Below are positions 25,440 to 34,142 of a stretch of DNA of 64,000 bases, in pieces (the stretch's first letter is position 1; each line of letters starts with the position of its first letter). A program made the position numbers and the translations under genes. Under the pieces are notes generated by a model. That model was given only the letters and a program-made list of their open reading frames with translations, did not search any database and had not been told where the DNA came from. Source of the stretch: CAVVIH01 sp963748295 (lineage in GTDB: Bacteria > Acidobacteriota > Vicinamibacteria > Vicinamibacterales > 2-12-FULL-66-21); assembly GCA_963748295.1 (NCBI GenBank), contig CAVVIH010000002.1:434001-498000 (forward strand), written 5' to 3'.

Positions 25440-27356
25440 ATGAAGGCCCCGTCGCCCGGTCCCCGCGAACGATTCCGCCGCTGGTTCTTCGAAGGCGCGC
25501 AGTCGACCACAGCCCAGGCCACCCAGATCACGCATCAGGCCGCGTGGTGGAAGGTGATGTGCCTCACCGGCGTCGACTACTTCTCGACGTTGGGGTATCA
25601 GCCGGGCATAGCGTTTCTCGCCGCGGGACTGCTGGCGCCGCTGGCCACGCTCGTGCTCGTCCTGCTGACGCTGTTCGGCGCGCTGCCGATGTATCACCGG
25701 GTCGCCGAGCTGAGCCCGCACGGGCAGGGCAGCATCTCGATCCTCGAGCAGCTGCTCCCGCGCTGGCGCGGCAAGGCACTGATTCTTTGCCTCCTGGGAT
25801 TCGCGGCCACGGGGTTCATCATCACGATCACGCTGTCGGCCGCGGACGCCGCGGCGCACATCATCGAGAACCCGCTGACGCCGCGCGTGTTCCATCACGA
25901 AATCCTGCTGACGATCATCCTGCTGCTGGCGCTCGGCGCGATCTTCCTGAAAGGCTTCCGCGAAGCGGTCGGGCTCGCGGTGCCGATCGTCGCCGTCTAC
26001 CTGCTCCTGAACGTGATCGTGATCGGCTACGGACTGAACTACGTGGCGCACCATCCGGATCTGTGGGACAACTGGAAGTCCACGACGGTGGCGGTGCACG
26101 GCGGTGCGCTGCCGATGATCCTGTTCGCCCTGTTTCTGTTCCCCAAGCTCGCGCTCGGCCTCTCGGGATTCGAGACCGGCGTCGCGGTCATGCCGCTGGT
26201 CGAAGGCGATCCCGACGACAAACCCGAGTATCCGGCCGGACGCATCCGCAACACCAAACGCCTGCTGACGACGGCCGCGTACATCATGAGCGTGATGCTC
26301 GTCGGCAGCAGCGTCGTGACGACGCTGCTGGTCCCGGCAGAGGAGTTCCAGGAGGGCGGGGCTGCGTACGGACGTGCGCTCGCGTACGTCGCGCACGAGC
26401 ATCTCGGGCACGTGTTCGGCACGTTCTACGACGTCAGCACGGTGATCATCCTGTGGTTCGCCGGCGCGTCGGCGCTGGTCGGGCTGCTGAACCTCGTGCC
26501 GCGCTATCTGCCTCGCTACGGCATGGCGCCCGAATGGGCGCGCGCCAGCCGTCCGCTGGTGGTTATCTTCACCGGCGTCGGCATCCTGGTGACCGTGCTC
26601 TTCCGTGCCGACGTGACGTCGCAGGGCGGCGCCTACGCGACCGGAGTACTCGCGCTGATGGGGTCCGGCGCGCTGGCGGTCACGCTCGCCGCGCGGCGGA
26701 CCGGCCGGCCGTGGCTCGGGTTCGGGTTGCTGACCGTGATCTTCGGCTACACGATCCTGGTCAACGTCGAGGAGCGGCCCGACGGCTTGAAGATTGCGGC
26801 CATCTTCATCGTCGCGATCGTCGCGACGTCGCTGACCAGCCGCGTGCTGCGATCGACCGAGCTGCGCGTCGAGGGGGTCGATCCTGACGAGCGCGCCCAG
26901 CAGTTCCTCCGCGCCATCGGGTCGGCGCCGCTTCGCATCATCGCCAACCGCCCGGACCTCGGCGACGAAGCCGAGTACGAATCCAAGCTGCGCGAGGCGC
27001 GGGACTCGCATCATCTTCCGGAGCGCGATCCGGTCCTGTTCGTGGAGATCAGGGGGACCGACGCCTCCGATTTCAGCGGCCGGTTGTCGGTCCAGGGCGT
27101 TCAGGTGGGTCCGCACCGCGTCTTCCGCTGTTTGAGCCCCGCCGTGCCGAACGCGATTGCCGCGCTGCTTCTGTACTGCCGGGATCAGACCGGCAACATT
27201 CCGCACGCCTATTTTGGCTGGACCGAAGGCAATCCCATTGCCTACCTGCTGAAGTTCCTGGCGCTCGGAGAAGGGGATACCGCGCCGGTCACGCGCGAAG
27301 TGCTGCGGCAGGCGGAGCCGAACCCCGCGCGGCGGCCGCGCATTCACGTCGGGTGA
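25440..27356 (+). CDS. APC-superfamily permease
   Basis: 638 residues from ATG 25440. About twelve membrane helices occupy residues 35-480, starting with TGVDYFSTLGYQPGIAFLAA, the helix-1 Gly-rich substrate motif region of APC amino-acid/cation permeases, and including FLKGFREAVGLAVPIVAVYL and SGFETGVAVMP (helix 6 region). The last 150 residues are soluble (VLFVEIRGTDASDFSGRLSV ...), a regulatory-looking extension. It probably imports an amino acid, polyamine or potassium; the substrate is not readable. The repeat at 27361 follows its stop directly. Confidence 0.8.
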   Translation: MKAPSPGPRERFRRWFFEGAQSTTAQATQITHQAAWWKVMCLTGVDYFSTLGYQPGIAFLAAGLLAPLATLVLVLLTLFGALPMYHRVAELSPHGQGSISILEQLLPRWRGKALILCLLGFAATGFIITITLSAADAAAHIIENPLTPRVFHHEILLTIILLLALGAIFLKGFREAVGLAVPIVAVYLLLNVIVIGYGLNYVAHHPDLWDNWKSTTVAVHGGALPMILFALFLFPKLALGLSGFETGVAVMPLVEGDPDDKPEYPAGRIRNTKRLLTTAAYIMSVMLVGSSVVTTLLVPAEEFQEGGAAYGRALAYVAHEHLGHVFGTFYDVSTVIILWFAGASALVGLLNLVPRYLPRYGMAPEWARASRPLVVIFTGVGILVTVLFRADVTSQGGAYATGVLALMGSGALAVTLAARRTGRPWLGFGLLTVIFGYTILVNVEERPDGLKIAAIFIVAIVATSLTSRVLRSTELRVEGVDPDERAQQFLRAIGSAPLRIIANRPDLGDEAEYESKLREARDSHHLPERDPVLFVEIRGTDASDFSGRLSVQGVQVGPHRVFRCLSPAVPNAIAALLLYCRDQTGNIPHAYFGWTEGNPIAYLLKFLALGEGDTAPVTREVLRQAEPNPARRPRIHVG

Positions 27357-27360
27357 ACGA

Positions 27361-27412
27361 GCACGTGCGACGTGCTGCTGTCACGTGCGACGTGCGACGT
27401 GCTTCACGTGCT
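27361..27412. repeat. ACGTGCN heptamer repeat tract
   Basis: Degenerate tandem of the 7-base word ACGTGCN (gcacgtgcgacgtgc ... acgtgcgacgtgcttcacgt) filling the gap between convergent genes. The stop codon of the minus-strand gene at 27404 (complement tca) lies inside the tract. Confidence 0.8.
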
Positions 27413-27847
27413 CTTTCTGACGCGAATCGAGCGGACGCAGTCGTTGAAGCTATCGTCGCACGGTCCGGGAACATCCCGCAGATTCGGCGTGTCGGTCGTG
27501 ATGGTGACGCTCCGGCCGGCGAAGTCCTCGTCCTCGAAGAGCGTCGCCGACCATCCGGGCAGTACGCGAATCGACGACACGCACTCGTGCCAGCTCGGTG
27601 TCTCTCCCTCTCCGCCTTCCGAACACGGACCTTCGACGCGATCGAGATCCCGGACGTCGACGTTCAGCGCCTGCGAGGGTCCGGCGAAGTCGGAGTGGAT
27701 GTAGATGATGATGCCCTCGTCGAGCGGGGTAGGGCCGAGGATCTCGAAATCCGAGTCGCTGCAGGCGGCGAGGGTCAACAAGAGCACGACGCCACCCACC
27801 GTCGCGCTCCGCGCTATGGTGGGCAAACTCCTGAATGCGCGCGCCAT
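27404..27847 (-). CDS. Lipoprotein with beta/gamma-crystallin-like domain
   Basis: 147 residues. Signal VVLLLTLAACSDSDF (lipobox LAAC). The mature part carries two crystallin-like strands pairs: IIIYIHSDFAGPSQALNVDV and ATLFEDEDFAGRSVTITTDT, each followed by a conserved SIRV strand (CVSSIRV, CVRSIRV). This is the [YF]xxxxF-x-G ... S pattern of beta/gamma-crystallins, which often bind calcium. It is likely anchored in the envelope. Its last codons and stop are formed by the repeat tract. Confidence 0.7.
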   Translation of the reverse strand: MARAFRSLPTIARSATVGGVVLLLTLAACSDSDFEILGPTPLDEGIIIYIHSDFAGPSQALNVDVRDLDRVEGPCSEGGEGETPSWHECVSSIRVLPGWSATLFEDEDFAGRSVTITTDTPNLRDVPGPCDDSFNDCVRSIRVRKST

Positions 27848-28056
27848 GACGCACCTGCCTGTCAGACCGATTCCCAGGCGCTGGCGCGGCGGGAGCGGTC
27901 GCGACTCGATCCTGCTCCCGTCAGCCGCACGGTGTCAACGGCGCAGGCGTGGGCGTATGGCTTGCCATCCGTAGCTCACCCTCACGTTGGCAGGCGCGAG
28001 CTGATGGCTTGCCGAGCCGAAGCTCGCGCTTCGGCGTAGCCCGCGCGAGCGGAGGA

Positions 28057-28128
28057 TGGGCCGCCCGGGGATCGAACCCGGGACACCCTGATTAAAAGTC
28101 AGGTGCTCTACCACTGAGCTAGCGGCCC
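28057..28128 (-). tRNA. tRNA-Lys (UUU anticodon)
   Basis: The minus strand gives acceptor GGGCCGC pairing with GCGGCCC and discriminator A, D-arm GCTCAGTGGTAGAGC, anticodon loop CTTTTAA (anticodon TTT) on a CCTGA/TCAGG stem, and T-arm CCCGGGTTCGATCCCCGGG. CCA is not encoded. It stands alone between a lipoprotein gene and a repeat tract. Confidence 0.95.
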
Positions 28129-28152
28129 GTCTCGTCCACTATATCGCAACGG

Positions 28153-28230
28153 GCCAGGGTGAAAGGTGCCGGGTGCCAAGGTACGGTGCCGGAGTGCCAA
28201 GGTGCCAGGTGCCAGGGTGCCAGGTGCGCA
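28153..28230. repeat. GTGCCAG-type repeat tract
   Basis: Tandem 7-8-base words (ggtgccgggtgccaag, ggtgccaggtgccagg) between tRNA-Lys and the promoter of the HTH gene. The same word, in the opposite orientation, forms the tract at 32031-32105. Confidence 0.75.
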
Positions 28231-28242
28231 ATATAAATCCAT

Positions 28243-28280
28243 TTGACATAACATTTAAACTTGATCATTAATGAATTTAT
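28243..28280 (+). promoter_or_regulatory. Promoter and palindromic operator before the HTH gene
   Basis: An AT-rich island in GC-rich DNA. TTGACA (28243-28248) is a perfect -35 box; CATTAAT around 28266-28272, at 17-18 bases, is a possible -10. The perfect palindrome tcattaatga overlaps the -10 and lies inside wider flanks ataaat/atttat, as expected of an operator for a self-regulating HTH protein. The start codon at 28281 would fall within a few bases of transcription start, so the mRNA may be leaderless. Confidence 0.5.
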
Positions 28281-28856
28281 ATGGCGCGCCGCAAGCGGCC
28301 CGGCATGCTCGTTCTCAACCGGCGTCAGACCAGCATCCTCATCTCGCCGGCGCGGCTGGAGATCCTTCAGGCGTTCGCCGGCCTCGGCCGTGCCTCGGCG
28401 CGGGAGCTGGCGGCGCACCTGCGGCGGCCGCCGGGTGCGATCTATCACCACGTCCGGATGCTGGAACAGGCCGGGCTGATTGGTGAAGTCGATCGACGAG
28501 CCGGCACACGGCGACCCGAGGCGGTCTACGCGCCGGTCGCGGAGCGGCTGGCCGTTCCCGCCGGCGCGTCGGCAGGCGGCGATCGGCAGGCGCTGCGGAC
28601 GCTTCGCGCGGTGCTACGGCAGGCAGCGCGAGACGTCGATGCGGCGTTCGAACGCGGCGGAGCAGCGCTGAAAGGGAAGTTTCACGGCGTCCAGCTCAGC
28701 GCCGCGCTCTCGCCTCGCGAGGTCAAGCGCATGCTGGCGCTGCTCGGGCAGATGGACACCATGCTCCGGCGGACCAAGTGCGCGCCGCCCAGATCCGGGG
28801 ACGTCATCTTCCGCTGGACGAGCGTGTTCGTGCCGCTCGATCGGAAACGTCCATGA
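28281..28856 (+). CDS. Winged-HTH (ArsR-like) transcriptional regulator
   Basis: 191 residues. Residues 15-80 form a winged helix-turn-helix of ArsR type (SPARLEILQAFAGLGRASAR, ELAAHLRRPPGAIYHHVRML, EQAGLIGEVDRR), followed by a helical C-terminal domain with no metal-binding Cys. It probably represses its own operon through the palindrome just upstream. The stop overlaps the ATG of the CPBP protease gene (ATGA), indicating translational coupling and a shared role. Confidence 0.8.
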   Translation: MARRKRPGMLVLNRRQTSILISPARLEILQAFAGLGRASARELAAHLRRPPGAIYHHVRMLEQAGLIGEVDRRAGTRRPEAVYAPVAERLAVPAGASAGGDRQALRTLRAVLRQAARDVDAAFERGGAALKGKFHGVQLSAALSPREVKRMLALLGQMDTMLRRTKCAPPRSGDVIFRWTSVFVPLDRKRP

Positions 28857-29569
28857 CCTGGTTCGATCACCTCTTTGCCCTGACGCTCCTGCTGGGTCTC
28901 CCCGCATACGCCGCCTGGCACGTCTCCCGTCTCGCCCGGCGCGTCGAGGCGGATGCGGCGGACGCGCGCGTTCGGGACTATCTGTGGACCATCGTGCTGC
29001 AGTGGAGCCTGACGCTGACGCTCATGGGATGGTGGGTATATGCGGGGCGGCCGTCCGTCGATCTCGGGCTCGTCGCGCCGCAAGGCGCCGGGCGCCTGTG
29101 GACGATTGTCCTGACCGCCGCCGCCGTGACGTTCTTCGCATCCCAGGCGCGCGCGGTTGCGCAGTCGGCCGTCGCACAGGGCAAGATCCGGGCGCAGCTC
29201 GACTCGCAGCCCGGCGTGCGCGTCATCCTGCCGACGACGCCGCGCGAGATGCGCACGTTCGGCGCGCTTGCCATCACCGCCGGAATCTGCGAAGAGATCC
29301 TGTACCGCGGCTACCTGTTGTATTACCTGCTGGCCTGGTTGCCTGGCGCCGCGGCCGTCGCCGCGGCGGTTGCCGTGTTCGGCGTCGCGCACGTCTACCA
29401 GGGAAGGCGCGGGATTCTGTTGACCGGCATCGCCGGCGCGGCAGCGATGGGCCTGTACCTGCTGACGGGATCGCTCGCGGCGTCCATCCTTCTGCACGTC
29501 ACAATCGACGTCGCCAACGGTTTCATGGCGTACCGCGCGCTCACGTCAGCCGTCGCGCCTCCGGTTTGA
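28853..29569 (+). CDS. CPBP family intramembrane glutamic endopeptidase
   Basis: 238 residues with about six membrane helices. The family motifs are intact: EEILYRG (Glu147-Glu148 and Arg152), FGVAHVYQG (His180) and LHVTID (His215 plus Asp). CPBP proteases cleave within the membrane (CaaX processing or bacteriocin self-immunity in known cases); the substrate here is unknown. It is expressed with the HTH regulator through a 4-base overlap. Confidence 0.85.
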   Translation: MTWFDHLFALTLLLGLPAYAAWHVSRLARRVEADAADARVRDYLWTIVLQWSLTLTLMGWWVYAGRPSVDLGLVAPQGAGRLWTIVLTAAAVTFFASQARAVAQSAVAQGKIRAQLDSQPGVRVILPTTPREMRTFGALAITAGICEEILYRGYLLYYLLAWLPGAAAVAAAVAVFGVAHVYQGRRGILLTGIAGAAAMGLYLLTGSLAASILLHVTIDVANGFMAYRALTSAVAPPV

Positions 29570-29616
29570 CGAAAGTTCCTCTCGCGCACGCGGCAACGCC
29601 GTGCTAAAACCGAAAT

Positions 29617-29916
29617 ATGGAATACCTGCTCTTGCTTCCCGTCGTCGCGCTGCTGCTGCGCGGGAAGGATCGGCTCGCGCCGGAGCTGATCGACAACCTC
29701 GACGATCACGGAGCCGGCGTCAGGTGTCCGGCGTGCAAGTGGCGTCCGGCGAAAACGGATGCGTGGGCCTGCAACCCGGGATGCCAGTACGTCTGGAATA
29801 CGTTCGAAACCAAAGGGGAGTGCCCGTCGTGCGGCAAGCGCTGGAGCGCGACGCAGTGCACGAAGTGCGGCACCTGGTCGCAGCACGACGAATGGTACGA
29901 AAAGAAGAACACGTAA
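29617..29916 (+). CDS. Zinc-ribbon protein with N-terminal hydrophobic segment
   Basis: 99 residues. A short hydrophobic N-terminus (MEYLLLLPVVALLLR) is followed by three Cys-rich knuckles: CPACKWRP, CNPGC plus CPSCGKRW, and CTKCG, giving two likely four-Cys zinc sites. Trp-rich spacing (DAWACNPGCQYVWNTF, GTWSQHDEWY) suggests a compact rubredoxin-like fold. The role is unknown. Its TAA stop is at the edge of an ACGTGC repeat tract. Confidence 0.7.
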   Translation: MEYLLLLPVVALLLRGKDRLAPELIDNLDDHGAGVRCPACKWRPAKTDAWACNPGCQYVWNTFETKGECPSCGKRWSATQCTKCGTWSQHDEWYEKKNT

Positions 29917-29965
29917 GACGTCACGGGCTACGTGCGACGTCCTACGTGCTGCTTGTCACGTGCTA
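29911..29965. repeat. ACGTGCN heptamer repeat tract between convergent genes
   Basis: Degenerate ACGTGCN words (gctacgtgcgacgtcctacg, cttgtcacgtgctag). It holds both stop codons: acg-taa of the plus gene at the left end and the complement of cta (29963-29965) of the minus gene at the right end. Confidence 0.75.
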
Positions 29966-30514
29966 GCCGACGGTAAACGGAGCCGTGGCGCTCGAATTAC
30001 CCCACTCGACGCGGAGCGCGCCGCCTGAGGCTGTGTCGTCCACCGAGATCGTCAGCTGTTCGACCGGCGCCTTCGTCTTTCCAACCTTCATCGGCGCGCG
30101 GCCGACCTCGAGAGTCGACTGATAGGGAATGCCCCACTGCTTCTCACCCTTGTCGCCGAGCTTGCCGATCACCACCTGCCACTCGGAACCCGGGACGGTG
30201 TTGATCGTGTAGGTGCCCGGCTGCAGGCTGACGCTGCCGAACTTCAGCGCCTTGTCGGTGGTGAGCAGCGTCGCCTCGTCGGCGCCCGTGCGCCATTCCT
30301 TGCCGGGCGGCATCAGCTGCGCCTCCGGCCGTCCCTTCAGCGACGGCCGCCCATACGTCAGCGAAATGTGGGCGCCGTCAACTGTGTACTCGCTCTTCAC
30401 GTGCGGGCTGCCCCCGCGCCCGGGATGTACCTCAGTTGTCTTCTGGGCGATCAGCGTCCCGCTGAACGCGGTGGCCAGCGCTGCGGCCGCGATGGTCAAA
30501 CCAGATCTTCGCAT
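29963..30514 (-). CDS. DUF2911 domain protein, exported
   Basis: 183 residues with a signal peptide (AAAALATAFSGTLIAQ). The mature part has the DUF2911 signature: ISLTYGRPSLKGR, KEWRTGADEATLLTTDKALK then FGSVSLQPGTYTINTVPG, followed by QWGIPYQ and LTISVDD. The family is common in Bacteroidota and Acidobacteriota as secreted proteins of unknown function. Length is typical of the family. Ends in a repeat tract. Confidence 0.9.
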   Translation of the reverse strand: MRRSGLTIAAAALATAFSGTLIAQKTTEVHPGRGGSPHVKSEYTVDGAHISLTYGRPSLKGRPEAQLMPPGKEWRTGADEATLLTTDKALKFGSVSLQPGTYTINTVPGSEWQVVIGKLGDKGEKQWGIPYQSTLEVGRAPMKVGKTKAPVEQLTISVDDTASGGALRVEWGNSSATAPFTVG

Positions 30515-30614
30515 CTGTCCCTCCTCGAAGTTTGGCTCCCGTCCATCCCCAATCGTAATTCAGCCGATCCGGCACGTGAAACCCCTGACGGCTCGCGAAA
30601 ATTCCGGGGTTGGC

Positions 30615-30705
30615 CGTTGGGAGTTGGGAGTTGGCCTTTTTTGGGAGTTGGCCTTTTTTGGGAGTTGGCCTTTTTTGGGAGTTGGCCTTTTTGGGAGTTG
30701 GGATT
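30615..30705. repeat. GGGAGTT heptamer repeat tract
   Basis: Tandem words gggagtt / gggagttggccttttt repeated about seven times, downstream of the arginase stop (complement tca at 30714) and upstream of the DUF2911 start. The T-runs after each word are on the plus strand. Confidence 0.85.
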
Positions 30706-30713
30706 TGTCACCG

Positions 30714-31649
30714 TCAGATAATTTTCTGTCCCAGCGCCGACGCCGCGAGTTCCGTCCCAAGCACGGCCGTTGTGTTGCGGTCGTCGAGAATCGGGTTGAC
30801 CTCCACGAGGTCGAGCGAGCGGAGCAGCCCCGAGTCGGCAATTACCTCCATCACCATGTGGGCCTCGCGGTAATCCAGTCCGCCCTTGACCGGCGTGCCG
30901 ACACCAGGGGCGATTGACGGATCGCAGACGTCGAGATCGAACGACACGTGGATTCCGCCGGTGTCCCGGCCGGCCATCGCCAGCGCCTGCTCGACGACGG
31001 AGGCGATTCCCGAGCGATCGATGTCTTTCATGGTGAAAACATTGACCCGGGAGGCGCGGACGATCTCCTTCTCGCGCTCGTCGAGGTTGCGGAGGCCGAT
31101 CAGCACCGTGTGTTCGGGCACGACCTTGGGCGAAAACCCGCCGATGCGCGACAGCTCCGCCGGTTCGGGGCCGAGCAGCGCGGCAAGCGGCATCCCGTGC
31201 ACGTTCCCGCTGCCGCTGCTCGTGGGCGTGTTCATGTCTCCGTGCGCATCGACCCAGATGAGCCCGATCGGCTTGTTCTCGCGCCGCATGAAGTCAGCGG
31301 ACGCGGCGACCGACCCGGCCGCCAGGCTATGGTCGCCGCCAAGCACGAGCGGCAGACCGCCGCTCTCGAGCGCTGCGAGCGACGTCTTGTAGAGCTTTTC
31401 GCAGACGCGCGTGATCTCGCGGATGTACTTCTTGCGCGGGTCGCCCTCCGCCTTGATTTCAGGGATGGGCGCCACGAGGTCGCCATGATCGACGACGGTG
31501 ATTCCGAGGCCGGTGAGCCGTTCGGCAAGGCCGGCGATTCGAAACGCCGACGGCCCCATGTCGACGCCTCGACGGTTGCCGCCGAGGTCCAGGGAAACGC
31601 CAATGATGTGAAGGGGTCCCACCGCGATGAACTGTACGTATAGGCCCAC
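30714..31649 (-). CDS. rocF: Arginase
   Basis: 311 residues of the ureohydrolase fold. Manganese ligands are all present: GGDHS (His107), DAHGD (Asp134, His136, Asp138) and SFDLDVCDPSIAPGVGTP (Asp238, Asp240). The SIAPGVGTPVKGG loop and the length point to arginase rather than agmatinase or formimidoylglutamase. It hydrolyses L-arginine to ornithine and urea in the cytoplasm. GTG 31649 has AGGACAGG upstream; GTG 31622 is an alternative start. No urease or proline genes adjoin. Confidence 0.9.
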   Translation of the reverse strand: MGLYVQFIAVGPLHIIGVSLDLGGNRRGVDMGPSAFRIAGLAERLTGLGITVVDHGDLVAPIPEIKAEGDPRKKYIREITRVCEKLYKTSLAALESGGLPLVLGGDHSLAAGSVAASADFMRRENKPIGLIWVDAHGDMNTPTSSGSGNVHGMPLAALLGPEPAELSRIGGFSPKVVPEHTVLIGLRNLDEREKEIVRASRVNVFTMKDIDRSGIASVVEQALAMAGRDTGGIHVSFDLDVCDPSIAPGVGTPVKGGLDYREAHMVMEVIADSGLLRSLDLVEVNPILDDRNTTAVLGTELAASALGQKII

Positions 31650-31779
31650 TCGCGGCCTGTCCTGAGCGAGCGCAGCGAGTCGAAGGGCTGCGGGAAGTAC
31701 GGTTGACGAGCGCCCTAAATATCAGATAGGCTTAAGGTTGCGGCGGTCAACGCGACCGTTTGCCGTCAAGGAGCCCGTA

Positions 31780-32022
31780 ATGAAGCGGTTCGAGGTTGGA
31801 GCCCGCGTCGTGGAGCCCACGTACGGTCTGGGATCCGTCGTCGCGGTCGAGGATGCGTACACCCGGGTGCAGTTCGACGAGCACGGGGTCAAGAAGTTTC
31901 TCACGAGCATGTCGCGCCTCGAACCCAGCGACGAACCCATCCCCGCAGGCCTCCGCGCCGGCAAACCGCGCAAGAAGCGCACGCCGAAGAAGGCCGTAGC
32001 AGCGCCAGTCGCCGAGGAATAG
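31780..32022 (+). CDS. Small Tudor-like protein with basic tail
   Basis: 80 residues from ATG 31780. Residues 1-48 (MKRFEVGARVVEPTYGLGSV ... TRVQFDEHGVKKFLTSMSRL) have the pattern of DUF3553/CarD-type Tudor-like beta barrels, as found in UvrD C-termini and CarD. The tail (KPRKKRTPKKAVAAPVAEE) is Lys/Ala/Pro-rich, histone-H1-like. Interaction with nucleic acid or RNA polymerase is inferred only from fold resemblance. Confidence 0.65.
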   Translation: MKRFEVGARVVEPTYGLGSVVAVEDAYTRVQFDEHGVKKFLTSMSRLEPSDEPIPAGLRAGKPRKKRTPKKAVAAPVAEE

Positions 32023-32030
32023 CGGGCACG

Positions 32031-32105
32031 ATGCCTGGTTCCTTGCACCCGGCACCGCACCTGGCACCTTGGCACCCGGCACCTGGTACCTTGGTACCCG
32101 GCCCC
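32031..32105. repeat. GTGCCAG-type repeat tract between convergent genes
   Basis: Words of 7-8 bases (ggcaccgcacctggcacc, ggcacccggcacctggtacc) filling the gap between the plus-strand gene ending at 32022 and the minus-strand methyltransferase ending at 32105; complementary in orientation to 28153-28230. Confidence 0.75.
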
Positions 32106-32734
32106 TATCTCTTTAGCGACACCGACATCCCTTCCCCTGACGGCGAGACGATCGTGGTCCAGAGGGACGGGTGTTTCTGCACCGCGTCGAGGAAGTCCGT
32201 CATCTCGTTCTTCTTGTTGACGACGTTGTGCGCGACGAAGAGTCCGCCCTTGTCCAGGCGCGGATAGACCAGGTCGAAGAACTTCTTGTAATCCTTCTTC
32301 CACGCGTCGAGAAACACGAAGTCGAACGAGCTGGAGAGTGGCGGGATCTTCTCGAAGGCGTCGCCGGCGAGCACCTGGACGACGTCCGCGAGGCCGGCGC
32401 GCTTGACGTTCTCCGCCAGCTCCTTCGCGCGAACCGGGTCGTACTCGATCGTGATGAGATGCCCGCCCGTCTCGCGCAGCGCCAGTCCCATCCAGATCGC
32501 GCTGTAGCCGCTCGCGCCGCCGATCTCGAGCGCGCGCTTCGATCCGCTCGCCGCGATCAGCACCCGGAGAAACCGGCCGTCTTCTTCCGACACCGCGAGT
32601 TGTCCCGTGTCCTTCGCGCGGATCTCGCGCAGCAGGCGGTCGACTTGCGGGGGAAGCTCGCCTTCGCCGCTCACCGGCGATCCGAAGCAGACGATGGAAG
32701 CAGCGATCAGAAAGCTCGCGAAGCGCGCCAGCAT
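32105..32734 (-). CDS. O-methyltransferase with signal peptide
   Basis: 209 residues from ATG 32734 (GGAG 7 bases upstream). A Rossmann methyltransferase of the COMT/family 3 type: LEIGGASGYSAIWMGLAL (motif I), ITIEYDP (acid binding SAM ribose), VLAGDAFEKIP and FDFVFLDAWKKDY (metal-binding Asp region). It would methylate catechol-type or similar hydroxyls. The N-terminus (MLARFASFLIAASIVCFGSP then VSGEGELPPQ) is a convincing signal peptide, odd for a SAM-dependent enzyme. It starts 16 bases after hemG and belongs to the heme operon transcript. Confidence 0.8.
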   Translation of the reverse strand: MLARFASFLIAASIVCFGSPVSGEGELPPQVDRLLREIRAKDTGQLAVSEEDGRFLRVLIAASGSKRALEIGGASGYSAIWMGLALRETGGHLITIEYDPVRAKELAENVKRAGLADVVQVLAGDAFEKIPPLSSSFDFVFLDAWKKDYKKFFDLVYPRLDKGGLFVAHNVVNKKNEMTDFLDAVQKHPSLWTTIVSPSGEGMSVSLKR

Positions 32735-32750
32735 TGAAGTCTCCTGAGGG

Positions 32751-34122
32751 CTATCGTAGCAGGTCGGCGACGTGCGACGCGGCTGCGGCAGCCGCGCTCC
32801 GGCCGTCGGCCACGCAGTCGGGAATGCCAACGGATCGGAACCCGCTGCCGGCGACGACGATGCCGGGGTTTGTAACGAGGCGGCCCTCGATCCGCTGAAC
32901 ACGATCGAGGTGACCTACGTTGTGCTGTGCGCCGGCGTCGTGCCAGCGGTACACGCGTGTCAACTCGGGCGGCGTGCGAATGCCGAGCACAGGCGCGAGA
33001 TCGCGGCCCGCAATCGAGACGAGGTCGTCGTCCGGGAGTTTCGCCGCGTCGGGATCGGCGGCGCCACCGATGAAGACCCGGATCAGCGCCCAGCCCGCCG
33101 GCGCGCGGTCAGCTCCACTTCGACGACACCCAGGTGCACGCGGTGATGCGCGGCGCGTCCGGCAGGCGCGCCACCACGAACCCGCTGCCGGCCAGCTCGT
33201 GATCGATGGCGCCGCGCGGCCAGGCGAGCGTCACGCTCGCTGTCGACGCGTAGGGCACTTCGGCACAGAGCCGCGCCGCTTCCTCGTCCACCGCCTCGAG
33301 CAGGTGAGCGGCGGTGTGGGCCGGCACGGCGAGGATCACCGCGCGTGCAGCGTGCTGCTCGCGATCGGTCTGGACGGTCCATCCGGCACTGGTCCGGCGC
33401 AGCGTCGAGGCTTTCGCGTCCAGTCGAATCGCTCCCGGATCGAGGCGCTGCTGGATCGCGTTGACGATCTCGATCATCCCGCCCGCCGGCGACCGGAACA
33501 CACCGTCGACCGCCGGCTGCCGTGTGCGGCGCAGCGATGTCAGCACGCTGCCGCGCGTCTCCATCTCGATCAGGCGCGGGAACAACGCGCGCATCGAGAG
33601 CCGTTCAATGTCGCCGGCGTGAATGCCGCCGAGCAGCGGTTCGGCAATCAGCCGCACCGTCGAGTCGCCAAATCTGCGACGGAAAAACGAGGCCACCGAT
33701 TCGTCGCCGCTGCCGGCTGCGCGACGCCGCACGAGCGGCTCCAGTGCGAGCCGTGCGCGCGCGGCGATCGGCAGGAGGTCGTAGCGGGCAATCCCCGACC
33801 ACGTCGCCGGAATGCCGAGCACCGAGGGCGAGGGCAGCGGGTGCAGTCGCTTGTGTGCGAGGACGAAGGCGCGGCGCGGGGGAGTCGTCGAGATCAGGCG
33901 CGGCGTGAGGCCGAGCTCGTCGCAGAGCTTCATGCCGGCCGCTTTCTGCGCGAGCAGTGAATCGGGGCCGGCCTCGATCGTGAACCCGTCGATCCTGTCG
34001 GTCCGAATCAGGCCGCCCAGGCGGCCGGACCCTTCGAGCAGCGTGAACGGGATGCGCCGCTGCGCGAGCTCGTACGCGGCCGCCAGGCCGGTGATGCCGC
34101 CGCCGATGATGACGACCGCCAT
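32751..34122 (-). CDS. hemG: Protoporphyrinogen oxidase, one frameshift
   Basis: About 456 residues. Starts MAVVIIGGGITGLAAAYELA (FAD-binding GxGxxG), then GGLIRTDRIDGFTIEAGPDS and LLAQKAAGMKLCDELGL, all typical of oxygen-dependent HemY-type protoporphyrinogen IX oxidase; the middle has EPLLGGIHAGDIERLSMRAL. The frame closes at 33109 (VSSKWS) but the next frame continues directly with LGIRTPPELTRVYRW and the FAD-closing NPGIVVAGSGFRSVGIPDCV to a stop at 32751, so one indel lies near 33105. It acts in the penultimate step of heme synthesis, 20 bases after hemE. The symbol hemY is also used. Confidence 0.85.
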
Positions 34123-34142
34123 GGATTCCGGAGTCTCCGGAG

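Noticed and set aside
25365..27347. 660-residue minus-strand open frame
   Set aside because: It is exactly antisense to the APC permease gene, is rich in Arg/Asp/Gln from complementing GC-rich codons, and has no domain pattern.
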